Part shown: positions 35,598-44,175 of the stretch, one piece after another | Numbering within the stretch: the first letter of the stretch is position 1 | Layout of the letters: each line of letters opens with the position of its first letter | Assembly (NCBI GenBank): GCA_002862085.1 | Contig: PKCK01000015.1 | Location: forward strand, 1 to 47,313 | Source: Planctomycetota bacterium | GTDB lineage: Bacteria > Planctomycetota > UBA1135 > GCA-002686595 | Direction: 5' to 3' | Length of the DNA: 47,313 bases | Translations under genes and position numbers: made by a program | Notes under the pieces: model-generated | What the model was told of the DNA's origin: nothing | Databases searched by the model: none | The model's input: the letters and a program-made list of their open reading frames with translations, nothing else

Positions 35598-36655
35598 CCC
35601 AGGTCCTCGACCGCCAGGACGCCGTGCTCGGCTTCGTGGTGCGGTGGGTGGAGGGGCTCGCCCGGGCCGCGTCCCGCGTCCGCGTCCTGGCTCTCGAGGT
35701 GGGGGACACGACCGACCTCCCGCCGAACGTCGACTGGGTGGAGCTCGGGCGGGAGGGCGCCGTCAGGCGGTACCTGCGCTACCGGCGCGCCGTGCGCGGC
35801 GCGGTCCGCGAGGGGTTCGACGGGCTCCTGACCCACATGGTGCCTCGCTACTCGGTGGTCGCCGGGCCGTGGGCGCGGCGCGCCGGGATCCCGCACTTCC
35901 TCTGGTACACCCACAAGGGAGTCGACCGGAGGCTCCTGCGCGCGATCGAGCAGGTCGACGGCGTGTTCACCGCCTCGGCGGAGTCGATGCGCGTCGAGAC
36001 GCCGAAGAAGATCGTCACCGGACACGGGATCGACGCCGCGCACTTCGACGTCCCTCGCGCGCATCACGATGCGGCGGCGTTTCGGATCCTCTCCGTCGGG
36101 CGCGTGACCCCGGCGAAGGACCCGCTGACCGTGATCGAGGCCCTGGGCCTCCTGCGGGAGGACGGAGTGGACGTTAGGCTCCGCTGGGCCGGCGGCGCGC
36201 TGGCGCGCGGGGACGACGAGTACGCATTGATGGTCAGGCGATCGATCGAGGAGAAGGGACTCACGCAAGCCGTCGACTTCCTGGGCGCGGTTCCCTATCC
36301 GGAGGTGCCTGCGCTCTATCGCGACTGCGACCTCTTCGTGAACGCGTCGCGTACTGGCAGCGTCGACAAGGTCGTTCTGGAGGCGATGGCAGCGTCTCGG
36401 CCCTTCGTCTCGTGCAACGAATCGATCCCGCCGCTCCTCGACGGAGCCCTTCCGGGGTTCGCTGATCGTGAGGACTACGCGTTCCGAGCGGGCGATCCGG
36501 AGAGCCTCGCGAGCGCTGTTCGGAGGTGGATCGGCCTCGACGCCGGCGCGCGGGCCGATCGCGCGGCCGCCCTCGCGCAGATGGTCCGGAGCGAACACGA
36601 CGTGGACGTCCTCATGGAGCGGCTCGTCCGCACGATGGAGGGCGGCGTCTCGTGA
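35579..36655 (+). CDS. Glycosyltransferase (GT-B fold, GT4-like)
   Basis: This 358-residue protein starts with QLVFVTQVLDRQDAVLGFVVRWVEGLA, a GT-B acceptor-domain start seen in several polysaccharide clusters. ILSVGRVTPAKDPLTVIEAL near 170 opens the donor domain. The usual EX7E is altered: the position of the first glutamate is a glycine (RTGSVDKVVLEAM), while the second glutamate is kept. Many GT4-like enzymes tolerate this, so loss of activity should not be assumed. It ends in a GTGA overlap with the next gene. Confidence 0.87.
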   Translation: MQLVFVTQVLDRQDAVLGFVVRWVEGLARAASRVRVLALEVGDTTDLPPNVDWVELGREGAVRRYLRYRRAVRGAVREGFDGLLTHMVPRYSVVAGPWARRAGIPHFLWYTHKGVDRRLLRAIEQVDGVFTASAESMRVETPKKIVTGHGIDAAHFDVPRAHHDAAAFRILSVGRVTPAKDPLTVIEALGLLREDGVDVRLRWAGGALARGDDEYALMVRRSIEEKGLTQAVDFLGAVPYPEVPALYRDCDLFVNASRTGSVDKVVLEAMAASRPFVSCNESIPPLLDGALPGFADREDYAFRAGDPESLASAVRRWIGLDAGARADRAAALAQMVRSEHDVDVLMERLVRTMEGGVS

Positions 36656-37290
36656 GCGTCCCCAACGAAAGCCACCCTGGCGACGGATCCGGTGGAGGGA
36701 CCGATGTGAGCGTGGGAGCGCCGGCGCGACGGCGGCGTGCGAGCAGGCCGAAGGTCCAGGACCTCGCAGGGCTCCGCGTCGTGCTCGAGGGCCGCGGCGC
36801 TCATGGCCCGCTGGTCCGCGCGCTGGAGGCTCACCGGGATCTCGCCGAGCACGGGGCTGACCTGGTCCTCGTCGATCATGGGCTCAGCGACGTGACCGTC
36901 CGCGAGCTCCGTCGCCGCGCGCCCTTCGCGCGCTTCGTACCCGCCGACTCGGCCGCCACCTTGGTGGCCTCTCTCGAAGACGCCCCGCCGCCGCGCTTCC
37001 TGCTCGTGTTCGTCCCCGGGATCGCCGTGGGCCGACGGGAAGCGCGTGCCCTCATGGCGGCCCTCGGCCGCTTCGCGCCGGGGACCGCCGTCGCGCCGTC
37101 GCTCTGCGGCCCCGACGGCGCCTCCATCGAACCCGCGGGCGGCGATCGCGGCCCGCTCGTCTGGATGGCCCGCCGGAGCGAGCTGGCGTCCGGCGTCCAG
37201 GTCCGCCTGCGCGAGGTTCGCGGCGCGCAGGCTCTCGTCGAGCGTCCGGCGGAGGTCGCGCCCGTCGTAGCAGAGGTTCACGGGCGGTGA
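36652..37290 (+). CDS. Hypothetical protein in the polysaccharide cluster
   Basis: I do not recognise this 212-residue protein. The GTG at 36652 overlaps the upstream stop (GTGA) and its own stop overlaps the next start the same way, so it is firmly inside the operon. The first 35 residues are polar and basic (PARRRRASRPK). After that come alternating strands and helices: LAGLRVVLEGRGAHGPLVRALEAH, ADLVLVDHGLSDVTVRELRRRAP, RFLLVFVPGIAVGRREARALMAAL. This is an alpha/beta pattern that could be half a Rossmann-like or GT-A-like fold, but no catalytic motif is evident. There is no signal peptide or membrane helix. It may be an accessory or degenerate transferase, or a partner of the toroid protein that follows. 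Confidence 0.75.
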   Translation: MSVPNESHPGDGSGGGTDVSVGAPARRRRASRPKVQDLAGLRVVLEGRGAHGPLVRALEAHRDLAEHGADLVLVDHGLSDVTVRELRRRAPFARFVPADSAATLVASLEDAPPPRFLLVFVPGIAVGRREARALMAALGRFAPGTAVAPSLCGPDGASIEPAGGDRGPLVWMARRSELASGVQVRLREVRGAQALVERPAEVAPVVAEVHGR

Positions 37291-39074
37291 CGTCGGCCTC
37301 CGCGACCCGCGCCTCAGCCGCGGCCCCTCTGCACCGTGTGCTGCGCTGGCTCGCCTCCACCGAGCGCGGCGCCAGCGGCGAGCTTGTGTGCCCCGAGCAC
37401 CACATCGAGCACACGGGCAAGAGCGCCGGCGCCCTGCTGCTCGCCGTGGAGCTGATGGCGCACGGCGATGGGGGGGAGGCTGACGCGCTCTTCGCCCTCG
37501 CGCGTCGCGTCGCGCTGCGCATCTCCTCCCGGCTGGAGCGCGAGGGTGACAGCACCTGCTTCACCTTCCGCCCTGGCCGTCACGATCCCTACAACTGCTC
37601 CAACAGCGTGATCGACGGCGGCGCCTGCAGCGACGCGCTCGCGGCCTTCGTCATGGCCGCGGGGGCGAGGCTGCCCGCGGAGGAGCGCGAGGCCCTGACC
37701 CGCGCGTCGGTCCTGCACGCGCAGACGTACCTTCGGTATTGCATCGTCGACAAGGGCATCCCGGCGCAGTGCGCCTGGGCCATGACCGGCGCGGCCCAGG
37801 CCTTTCGCCTGAGCGGACACGAGGTCCTGCGTCACGCCTGCGAGGTGGGCGCGGAGCGTCTGAACGGGATCCAGCGCGAGGATGGGAGCGTGCCCTATCA
37901 CCCCGTCGAGTGGGGGGCCGAACACCCGGGCGCCGCGGACGCGAGCGCCTTCTACCAGTCCCGCGTCCACGCCTTCACCGCCTTCGCCCTCGACGCGGTC
38001 CTCGGTCCCGAGGAGGCCGCCCGACGTGACGCGGGCTTCGCGGCGGGGCTCGATTTCCTCCATGGACTTCAGGGCCCGGACGGCATCAAGACCGCGTCCG
38101 TCGAGGCGAAGCCCTGGTACTGGCGCTCGGCCTACGAGGTCGCGTCGCACCCCTTCGACGTCGCAGCCTTCGCCGCGGAGTGGCGCCGGACGCGCGCGCC
38201 GAGGGCTGCGTCCGCGCTGGCGGCGTCCTGGCGAGCCTGGCTCGCGCACGTCGGACACGACGGTCGTCCTGCGAGCCACGTTCCGCCGCCTGGAGCAGGC
38301 TCGAACGCGACCCGCAGCTACCAGTGCGCCTTCTTCTGGGCGGCCCACGCGTCCTGGATGGCGCGCTCGCTGCCGGAGATCGAGGAGGCCCTCGCGGCCG
38401 AAGAGGAATCACCTCCGGTGCACGAGTGCAGGGTGCGCCACTTCGAGGGCGCCGACCTCGCGCGACTCGACACCCCGCGCCTCTGCGCCTGGGTGCGCGG
38501 GAGCCGGCCGCCGGGGAGCGCGTTCCACGGCAGCCCGGCGGGCGGGCTCCTGCGGGTCCACGATCGCGCGACGGGCAAGGACCTGTTCCGGGCGTCGCCG
38601 TTCGCGCGCCGACCCGAGTGCGCCTGGAGCGGCGCGTCGGGAGTCTTCTCACCCGGCCGGGGATGGCGTGCGGGTCGTGACGAGCTGCGCTTCTCGCTCT
38701 GGCTCGCGCGGCACCGCCGCCGCACGGACGGCGTGATCGCCGCTGCGCGGGAGCCGGTCCGTGCCTTGCGGACCGCGGTCATCGCTCCGGCGTCGACCGC
38801 CGTCAGCTCCGCCTTCGACCGCCAGTCGTCCCTGGAGGTGGCCGAGAGCGGCTCGATCCGCTGGACGGCGCAGCTGGCGGACCGGACCGGAAGGCGCGTC
38901 GGGGGTGAGATCGCACACGAGCTGCGCGTGAACGACGCGGGGCAGCTCGAGCTGCGCGTCGCCCGGCGCGGCCCGCTCCCGGCGCGGGCCGCGTGGTTCC
39001 GGCTACCGGCGCAGGGGAGAGGCGAGGTCGACGGAGACGCGGCCACGGTGTGCTTCGGAGACCCTCGGGATTGA
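37287..39074 (+). CDS. Alpha/alpha-toroid protein, polysaccharide lyase/hydrolase-like
   Basis: This is a 595-residue protein with GTG start and GTGA overlap. No signal peptide is apparent, so it may be cytoplasmic or exported by another route. The first 370 or so residues are a series of paired helices with glycan-enzyme-like loops: CPEHHIEHTGKSAGALLLAVELM near 35, NGIQREDGSVPYHPVEWG near 193, FYQSRVHAFTAFALDAVLG near 218 and NATRSYQCAFFWAAHASWMA near 340. This is the pattern of six-hairpin glycosidases and heparinase II/III-type lyases. The C-terminal 200 residues are beta-rich (ELRFSLWLARHRRR, GSIRWTAQLADRTGRRVGG), like the beta-sandwich of heparinase II/III proteins. Location in the glycosyltransferase operon suggests it trims, epimerises or cleaves the polymer being made. 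Confidence in the fold is moderate and in activity low. Confidence 0.7.
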   Translation: MTSASATRASAAAPLHRVLRWLASTERGASGELVCPEHHIEHTGKSAGALLLAVELMAHGDGGEADALFALARRVALRISSRLEREGDSTCFTFRPGRHDPYNCSNSVIDGGACSDALAAFVMAAGARLPAEEREALTRASVLHAQTYLRYCIVDKGIPAQCAWAMTGAAQAFRLSGHEVLRHACEVGAERLNGIQREDGSVPYHPVEWGAEHPGAADASAFYQSRVHAFTAFALDAVLGPEEAARRDAGFAAGLDFLHGLQGPDGIKTASVEAKPWYWRSAYEVASHPFDVAAFAAEWRRTRAPRAASALAASWRAWLAHVGHDGRPASHVPPPGAGSNATRSYQCAFFWAAHASWMARSLPEIEEALAAEEESPPVHECRVRHFEGADLARLDTPRLCAWVRGSRPPGSAFHGSPAGGLLRVHDRATGKDLFRASPFARRPECAWSGASGVFSPGRGWRAGRDELRFSLWLARHRRRTDGVIAAAREPVRALRTAVIAPASTAVSSAFDRQSSLEVAESGSIRWTAQLADRTGRRVGGEIAHELRVNDAGQLELRVARRGPLPARAAWFRLPAQGRGEVDGDAATVCFGDPRD

Positions 39075-39103
39075 TCCTGGCCTGCGCAGCCGCTCCCCCT
39101 TCC

Positions 39104-40159
39104 ATGATCTCGCCTCTCGCTCGACTCCTGCTTCCCGTACTCCTCCTCGGCGCGTGCGCCGGTGAGCCTCCGTCGAGCAGTGAACGTCTCGCCGGTGAGG
39201 AGGTCTGGATCCCGGGCGGCGCCTTCTCGATGGGCAGCACCGACCCCCTGGCGCGGCCGGACGAGCAGCCCGTGCACCGTGTGCGAGTCAGCGGGTTCTG
39301 GATCGATCGAACCGAGGTGACCAACCGTCAGTACGACGCCTTCGTCCGTGCGACGGGCTACGTCACGGTCGCGGAGCGTCCGATCGTCTGGGAGGACCTC
39401 GCGGCCCAGCTGCCTCCGGGAACGCCTCACCCCGGTGAGGAGGCGCTGCGTCCTGGATCCCTCGTCTTCGAGGAGCCCGCGGAGCCCGTCCCCCTCGACC
39501 GCTTCGACCTCTGGTGGGTCTGGACGCCGGGAGCGTGCTGGCGCGCGCCGGAGGGGCCTGGCACGGACCTCCAGGGACGCTGGGATCATCCGGTGGTGCA
39601 CGTGGCCTACGAGGACGCGGCCGCGTTCGCGGCCTGGGCCGGCAAGCGGCTGCCGACCGAAGCCGAGTGGGAGTTCGCGGCGCGGGGGGGGCTCGAGGGA
39701 GCGCCCTTCGCGTGGGGGAGCGAGCCCCTCACGCCCGAGCGCTGCAACGTCTGGACGGGGTCGTTCCCGAACCAGAACAGCGCGGCGGACGGCTTCGCGC
39801 GGACGGCCCCGGTGGGGAGCTACCCCGCCAACGGCTTCGGGCTGCACGACGTGGCAGGGAACGTCTGGGAGTGGTGCTCGGACTTCTTCGACCCCCGGAC
39901 CTATGCACGGCGGGCGGCGGAGGGGGAGGAAGCCGTGGATCCCGCCGGGCCCTCGGAGAGCGTCGACCCCAGGGCGCCCTTCTCCAAGGTGAGCCGGGTC
40001 CAGCGCGGCGGTTCCTTCCTCTGCAACGACAGCTACTGCGCGAGCTATCGACCCTCGGCGCGGATGGCCTCGGCGCAGGACACCGGCCTCTCGCACCTGG
40101 GCTTTCGCTGCGTCCGGGACGGCGATCCGCCGGAGGATCACCCCGCCGGTGGACGCTGA
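39104..40159 (+). CDS. Formylglycine-generating enzyme (sulfatase-maturing), lipoprotein
   Basis: This 351-residue FGE-sulfatase domain protein has a lipobox ending at C18 (LLLGAC). I chose ATG 39104 because the signal peptide begins there. PGGAFSMGSTDPLARPDEQPVHRVRV opens the domain, with LPTEAEWEFAARGG near 180, NVWTGSFPNQNSAADGF near 215 and NVWEWCSDFF near 255. GGSFLC-NDSY-C places the two catalytic cysteines C307 and C312 in the CX4C spacing of bona fide FGEs, ahead of HLGFRC. Most SUMF1-like paralogues lack that pair. FGE uses O2 to oxidise the sulfatase CxPxR cysteine to formylglycine. An exported, lipid-anchored form would act after translocation, and the sulfatase at 17082-18584 is a plausible client. 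It interrupts the glycosyltransferase run (29-base and 58-base gaps). Confidence 0.9.
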   Translation: MISPLARLLLPVLLLGACAGEPPSSSERLAGEEVWIPGGAFSMGSTDPLARPDEQPVHRVRVSGFWIDRTEVTNRQYDAFVRATGYVTVAERPIVWEDLAAQLPPGTPHPGEEALRPGSLVFEEPAEPVPLDRFDLWWVWTPGACWRAPEGPGTDLQGRWDHPVVHVAYEDAAAFAAWAGKRLPTEAEWEFAARGGLEGAPFAWGSEPLTPERCNVWTGSFPNQNSAADGFARTAPVGSYPANGFGLHDVAGNVWEWCSDFFDPRTYARRAAEGEEAVDPAGPSESVDPRAPFSKVSRVQRGGSFLCNDSYCASYRPSARMASAQDTGLSHLGFRCVRDGDPPEDHPAGGR

Positions 40160-40217
40160 CGGCCGGCGCCGCGTGCGTCCGGTGGGTTCGACCGGGTAGC
40201 CTTCAGGCTGCGCGCCC

Positions 40218-41417
40218 ATGTCCGCTCCCTCGCCCCACGTGGTCCTCGTGGCCAACGCCCGCATGCCGTCCCAGCGGGCCCAATCCGTTCAGCTCGCCCA
40301 GGCGGCGCGGGGCTACCACAGGGCAGGCGCGCGCGTGACCCTCTTGCACGCACGCCGGCGTGACACCCCCGCCGGGCGTCCCGCCGCGGAGGTGCTCGGC
40401 GCGCTGCTCTCCAGCGGCGCCGACTTCGACTGCGTGGAGCTGGAGGCGATCCCTTGCGTCGACTGGATCGACCTCGTCCCGCGGCGTCTGCAGTTCGCCC
40501 CCGCGCGAGCGCAGGAGTGGAGCTTCGGCCGCGGTGCCGCGCGATGGATCGAGCGGAACGCACCTGGTGCCCTGGTGATCGCTCGGGACGTCGAGGTCGC
40601 CCATCGGCTGCGAGGCCGCGCCGACGTCGCCTGGGAGGTGCACCGCGTCCCCGGCGGCAGGCTACGGCGCCGATGGGCTGCGGAGGCGCTCGCCGCAGGG
40701 GTGCGGCCCATCGCGATCTCGTCAGGCGTCGCGGAGGATCTCGCGCAGCTCCAACCCGGGGCGCGCGACGTCCCGGTGGAGCACGACGCGGTGGACCAGG
40801 ACCTCGCCGCGGCGCTGCCTGACCGGTCGGCGGCCAGGCAGCAGCTGGGCCTCGACCCCGAACGGCCGGTCGTGCTGTACGCCGGCGGACTGCTTCGATG
40901 GAAGGGCGTGGACGTCCTCGTGGACGCGGCCCGCGACTCGCGTCTGGCCGGCGTTCTCGTTCTCGTCGTCGGCGGCATGGACCGCGACGTCGCGGCCCTG
41001 CGCGCGCGGGTGGCTGGAACCAGCAACGTCCGCGTCGACGGCTTCAAGCCAGCGGGGAGCATCCCGCTCTACCTGGCGGCGGCTGACGTCGGAGTCGTTC
41101 CCAACCGCGCAGCGCCGCGCATCAGCTCCCACTACACCTCGCCCCTCAAGGTCTTCGAGGCTCTCGCCAGCGGGCTGCCCCTGGTCGTGAGCGACCTCCC
41201 GAGCCTCCGCGACGTGCTCGACGACGAGACCGCGACCTTCGTCGAGGCCGAGGACGACGTCGCGCTCGCCGGCGCGATCGCGGCTCTCCTGGACGATCCA
41301 GGGCTGCGCGCGCGCCGCGCGAGCGCGGGAAGGAAGCGCGTGGAGAGGGGCACGTGGACCGCGCGCGCGCGCAGGATCCTCGATCGCCTCGGTTCGGCGC
41401 AGGAGGTGCCGGCATGA
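40218..41417 (+). CDS. Glycosyltransferase (GT-B fold, GT4-like)
   Basis: This is a 399-residue protein. VVLVANARMPSQRAQSVQLAQAARGYHRAG at the N-terminus is a GT-B acceptor domain. VLYAGGLLRWKGVDVLVDAARD near 217 opens the donor domain, and HYTSPLKVFEALASGLPLVVSD near 305 replaces the usual EX7E by the SPLK(V/L)FE form common in polysaccharide transferases. RDVEVAHRLRGRADVAWEVH near 117 is also typical of this subgroup. The start ATG 40218 lies 58 bases after the FGE stop. It is coupled by ATGA to the next gene. Confidence 0.88.
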   Translation: MSAPSPHVVLVANARMPSQRAQSVQLAQAARGYHRAGARVTLLHARRRDTPAGRPAAEVLGALLSSGADFDCVELEAIPCVDWIDLVPRRLQFAPARAQEWSFGRGAARWIERNAPGALVIARDVEVAHRLRGRADVAWEVHRVPGGRLRRRWAAEALAAGVRPIAISSGVAEDLAQLQPGARDVPVEHDAVDQDLAAALPDRSAARQQLGLDPERPVVLYAGGLLRWKGVDVLVDAARDSRLAGVLVLVVGGMDRDVAALRARVAGTSNVRVDGFKPAGSIPLYLAAADVGVVPNRAAPRISSHYTSPLKVFEALASGLPLVVSDLPSLRDVLDDETATFVEAEDDVALAGAIAALLDDPGLRARRASAGRKRVERGTWTARARRILDRLGSAQEVPA

Positions 41418-42592
41418 AGGTCGTCTTCCTGACGGACTCCCTGTCCGACCTCGACGGGGTCGGGCGCTACTCGGTGCGGCTGATCTCGGCCCTCGAGGAG
41501 CTACGTCCGGACCTCGAGGTCCACGTGCTGCTGGCGCGCAAGCACCGGCCCACCTCGGCGGAGGTGCCTCCGCACTGGCGCGTCGAGGTGGCGCTGCCGC
41601 CGGACTACTTCTTCTACATGACGCGGTCGCGCTTCCGGATCTGGCGCTGGATCGGGACCTGGCGGACGCGACGGGCCCTCCGCGGCGCGGCTCTCGTGCA
41701 CGCCATCAAGGACTATCCCCACAGCCTGATCGGCGTCGACGCGGCGGATCGCGCGGGCATCCCCTGCGTCGCGACCGGGCACGGGACGTACACGATCCAG
41801 CCGGTGAAGGCGGACGGGCCGCACCGCGAGAGGGCGCTCGACGCGTACAGCCGCTTCGCCGCCATGATCTCGGTCTCGCGCTACACGCGACGCCGGCTGC
41901 TCGAGATCGTGCCCGCCCGGACCCTGCCGCCGGAGCGCGTCCACGTGGTCCCGAACGCGGTGAGCGCGGCGCACTACGCGGAGCCGCGCGCGCTGGAGGG
42001 CGTCCAGTGGGCGGGGATGCGCTTCACCCTCGGGATCGGGGAGGTCAAGGAGCGCAAGGGCCATCATCTGGCGGTCGCTGCGTGGGCCAAGGCCGCCCGC
42101 ACGCGGCCCGACCTGCACCACGTCCTCGTCGGCAACAAGACCGGGGACGCGTACGAGAGGTCCCTCGTCGAGCTCGCGCGCGCGGAAGGCGTCGAGGATC
42201 GACTGCATCTCGTGGGGAACATCGAAGAGGTCGAGAAGGTCGATCTGCTCCAGCGCGCGGAGGTCTTCCTGCACACGCCCGTGACCGCTGCGGACGGCGG
42301 CTTCGAGGGATTCGGCATCGTCTACCTGGAGGCCGCGGCCGCCGGGACGCCGAGCATCGGGAGCCTCGACTCGGGCGCGGAGGACGCGATCATCGACGGT
42401 GAGACCGGGCTGCTGGTGGATCAGGACGTCGACGGCGTGGGAGCCGCGCTCGTGTCGCTGCTCGACGATCCGGACCGCCGCGCTCGCCTCGCGGAGGGTG
42501 GCCTCGCCCACGCCGCCCGCTCGAGCTGGACGGACAACGCGCGGGACGTGCTCTCGATCTACGACTCCGTGCTCGGAGGCAGCCAGGGGTGA
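41414..42592 (+). CDS. Glycosyltransferase family 4-like protein
   Basis: This is a 392-residue GT-B enzyme. The start ATG 41414 overlaps the previous stop (ATGA) and gives the conventional MKVVFLTDSLSDLDGVGRYSVRLISAL, the acceptor glycine loop. TGHGTYTIQPVKADG near 122 and VVPNAVSAAHYAEP near 180 are typical of GT4. LGIGEVKERKGHHLAVAAW near 205 opens the donor domain, with EX7E at E298 and E306 (FEGFGIVYLEAAAAG). It is coupled by GTGA to the last transferase. Confidence 0.9.
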   Translation: MKVVFLTDSLSDLDGVGRYSVRLISALEELRPDLEVHVLLARKHRPTSAEVPPHWRVEVALPPDYFFYMTRSRFRIWRWIGTWRTRRALRGAALVHAIKDYPHSLIGVDAADRAGIPCVATGHGTYTIQPVKADGPHRERALDAYSRFAAMISVSRYTRRRLLEIVPARTLPPERVHVVPNAVSAAHYAEPRALEGVQWAGMRFTLGIGEVKERKGHHLAVAAWAKAARTRPDLHHVLVGNKTGDAYERSLVELARAEGVEDRLHLVGNIEEVEKVDLLQRAEVFLHTPVTAADGGFEGFGIVYLEAAAAGTPSIGSLDSGAEDAIIDGETGLLVDQDVDGVGAALVSLLDDPDRRARLAEGGLAHAARSSWTDNARDVLSIYDSVLGGSQG

Positions 42593-43848
42593 GGATCCTC
42601 TTCCTCTGCGAGATCCACGACCCCGGCGTCGGCTCGAGCACCCGCCAGATGTACGGGCTCGCGCGTGAGCTGCGTCGACGCGGGCATCAGACCGCGGCGG
42701 TCGCGGCGGTGCGGGACGCAGCGGACGCCACCCCGATCGAGGTGGAGGGCATGACCGTCTTTCGCCTGCACTCGGACTACCCCGTCCGCTTCCGGCCCTG
42801 GGTGTCCCTGCACAACAAGGCGATCGATCGGCCGCTCCAGGCCGTGCTGGACGAGTGGGCGCCGGACGTGGTCCACGCCCACCTGGTGCACACGCACATC
42901 GGGTATCACGCCCTCACCCAGGCGCGCCGGGCCGGAGCAGGGGTCGTCTTCACGGCGCACGACGTGATGACCTTCTGCTACCAGAAGCTCACCTGTTTCC
43001 ACGGCGGAGAGGCGGTCGGCGGAGAGCTGGACGACGTCGTCGCGCGGCCCTCGAAGTGCATCCCCTGTCAGCGCCTGCGGTTCCGACCCGGCCGGAACCG
43101 GCGCATCCGGGAGGTCCTCGAGCAATCCGTCGATCGCGTCACCGTGGTTTCGGACGAGCTCGGCCGGGTACTGCGCGCGAATCAGGTGCCCGTGCATCGC
43201 ACGGTGCACAACGCGCTCGAGCTCACAGAGCGCCAGCCGACCGACGAGGAGGTCGCGGCGTTCCGCGAGCGTCACGGGCTCACGGGTGCCCAGGTCCTCG
43301 CGATCGGTGGCCGGCTCCACGAACAGAAGGGAGTGGGGAAGCTCCTGCAGATGATGGGCCAGCTCGCGCCGGAGTTCCCCGCGCTGCGGCTCATCGTGAT
43401 GGGCAAGCGCGCGGTCTACGACGAGGAGTTCGCGCCGCGGGCCGAGGCTCTCGGCATCGCCGATCGGATCGTGCCCACCGGGTGGCTCGGCCCCGAGGAA
43501 CTGCCGCTGGCCTACGCGGCGACGGACGTCTTCGTGACCCCCTCGATCTGCTTCGACACGTTCGGGCTCGTGAACCTCGAGGCGATGGAGCACTCGCGGC
43601 CGGTGGTCGCCACGACCTTCGGCGGCTCCCGGGAGGTCGTCGAGGACGGCGAGAGCGGGTTCATCGAGAACCCCTTCGATGTTGCATCTTTTGCGGGGCG
43701 CATCGCCGAGCTCCTGCGGGATCCCGCGCGCGCGCGCGCCATGGGGGAAAGGGGCCGGGCGCGGCTCCTCGAGAGCTTCCGGATGGAGCGCCTGGCCGAC
43801 GAGTTCCTGGAGGAGTACGAGGCGGCGCTGGCGGCGCAGGGCGTCTGA
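42589..43848 (+). CDS. Glycosyltransferase family 4-like protein with cysteine cluster
   Basis: This is a 419-residue GT-B enzyme starting at GTG 42589 (GTGA overlap). RILFLCEIHDPGVGSSTRQMYGLARELRRRGH is the acceptor domain start. Around residues 130-165 it has a cysteine-rich insert: FCYQKLTCFHGG, then SKCIPCQRLRF. Similar C-x2-C inserts occur in other GT4 enzymes and may bind a metal. The donor domain starts near 235 (VLAIGGRLHEQKGVGKLL). The EX7E motif is present with aspartate at its first position (FDTFGLVNLEAM). It ends the coupled run; a 327-base gap follows. Confidence 0.9.
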   Translation: MRILFLCEIHDPGVGSSTRQMYGLARELRRRGHQTAAVAAVRDAADATPIEVEGMTVFRLHSDYPVRFRPWVSLHNKAIDRPLQAVLDEWAPDVVHAHLVHTHIGYHALTQARRAGAGVVFTAHDVMTFCYQKLTCFHGGEAVGGELDDVVARPSKCIPCQRLRFRPGRNRRIREVLEQSVDRVTVVSDELGRVLRANQVPVHRTVHNALELTERQPTDEEVAAFRERHGLTGAQVLAIGGRLHEQKGVGKLLQMMGQLAPEFPALRLIVMGKRAVYDEEFAPRAEALGIADRIVPTGWLGPEELPLAYAATDVFVTPSICFDTFGLVNLEAMEHSRPVVATTFGGSREVVEDGESGFIENPFDVASFAGRIAELLRDPARARAMGERGRARLLESFRMERLADEFLEEYEAALAAQGV

Positions 43849-44175
43849 GGGCGGGCATTTCCGCCGATCGCGTCCAGGATTGCCCTCGGATTCTCCGTTC
43901 TCCCTGGCTGCGCGATCCGCTGCTCTGTGCGACGATGCACCGCTGGCCGAGTCCCTGCTTGGTCGTCCTGGGGCTTCGGGCAGCGGCGTACGATCGCACT
44001 GAGTGGATCATCCCGGGAAAGACCTGATCGAAGGGGCTTGAAGCGTCGATGATCAGGAGCCAGGGCTCGTTTGCCGGATTTCTCAGGCCGACTAGACTTT
44101 CGGGCCTGCGCGGCCCCTGGGCTTCCCGCCCGCCTTTCGTTTAAACCTCCCCGCCGAATCGAACGCTTCCACTCG
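43849..44175 (+). other. Intergenic region with candidate promoter, no gene
   Basis: This 327-base stretch between the last glycosyltransferase and the second radical SAM gene is less G+C rich than its surroundings and shows no coding-like frame. It holds a candidate promoter (44071-44098) and GTTTAAAC-like A/T-rich sequence at about 44148-44156. Confidence 0.5.
44071..44098 (+). promoter_or_regulatory. Candidate sigma-70-like promoter of the radical SAM gene
   Basis: TTGCCG (44071-44076) and TAGACT (44093-44098) are 16 bases apart, each matching the consensus at four of six positions. They would give a leader of about 70 bases before the ATG at 44176. Confidence 0.4.
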
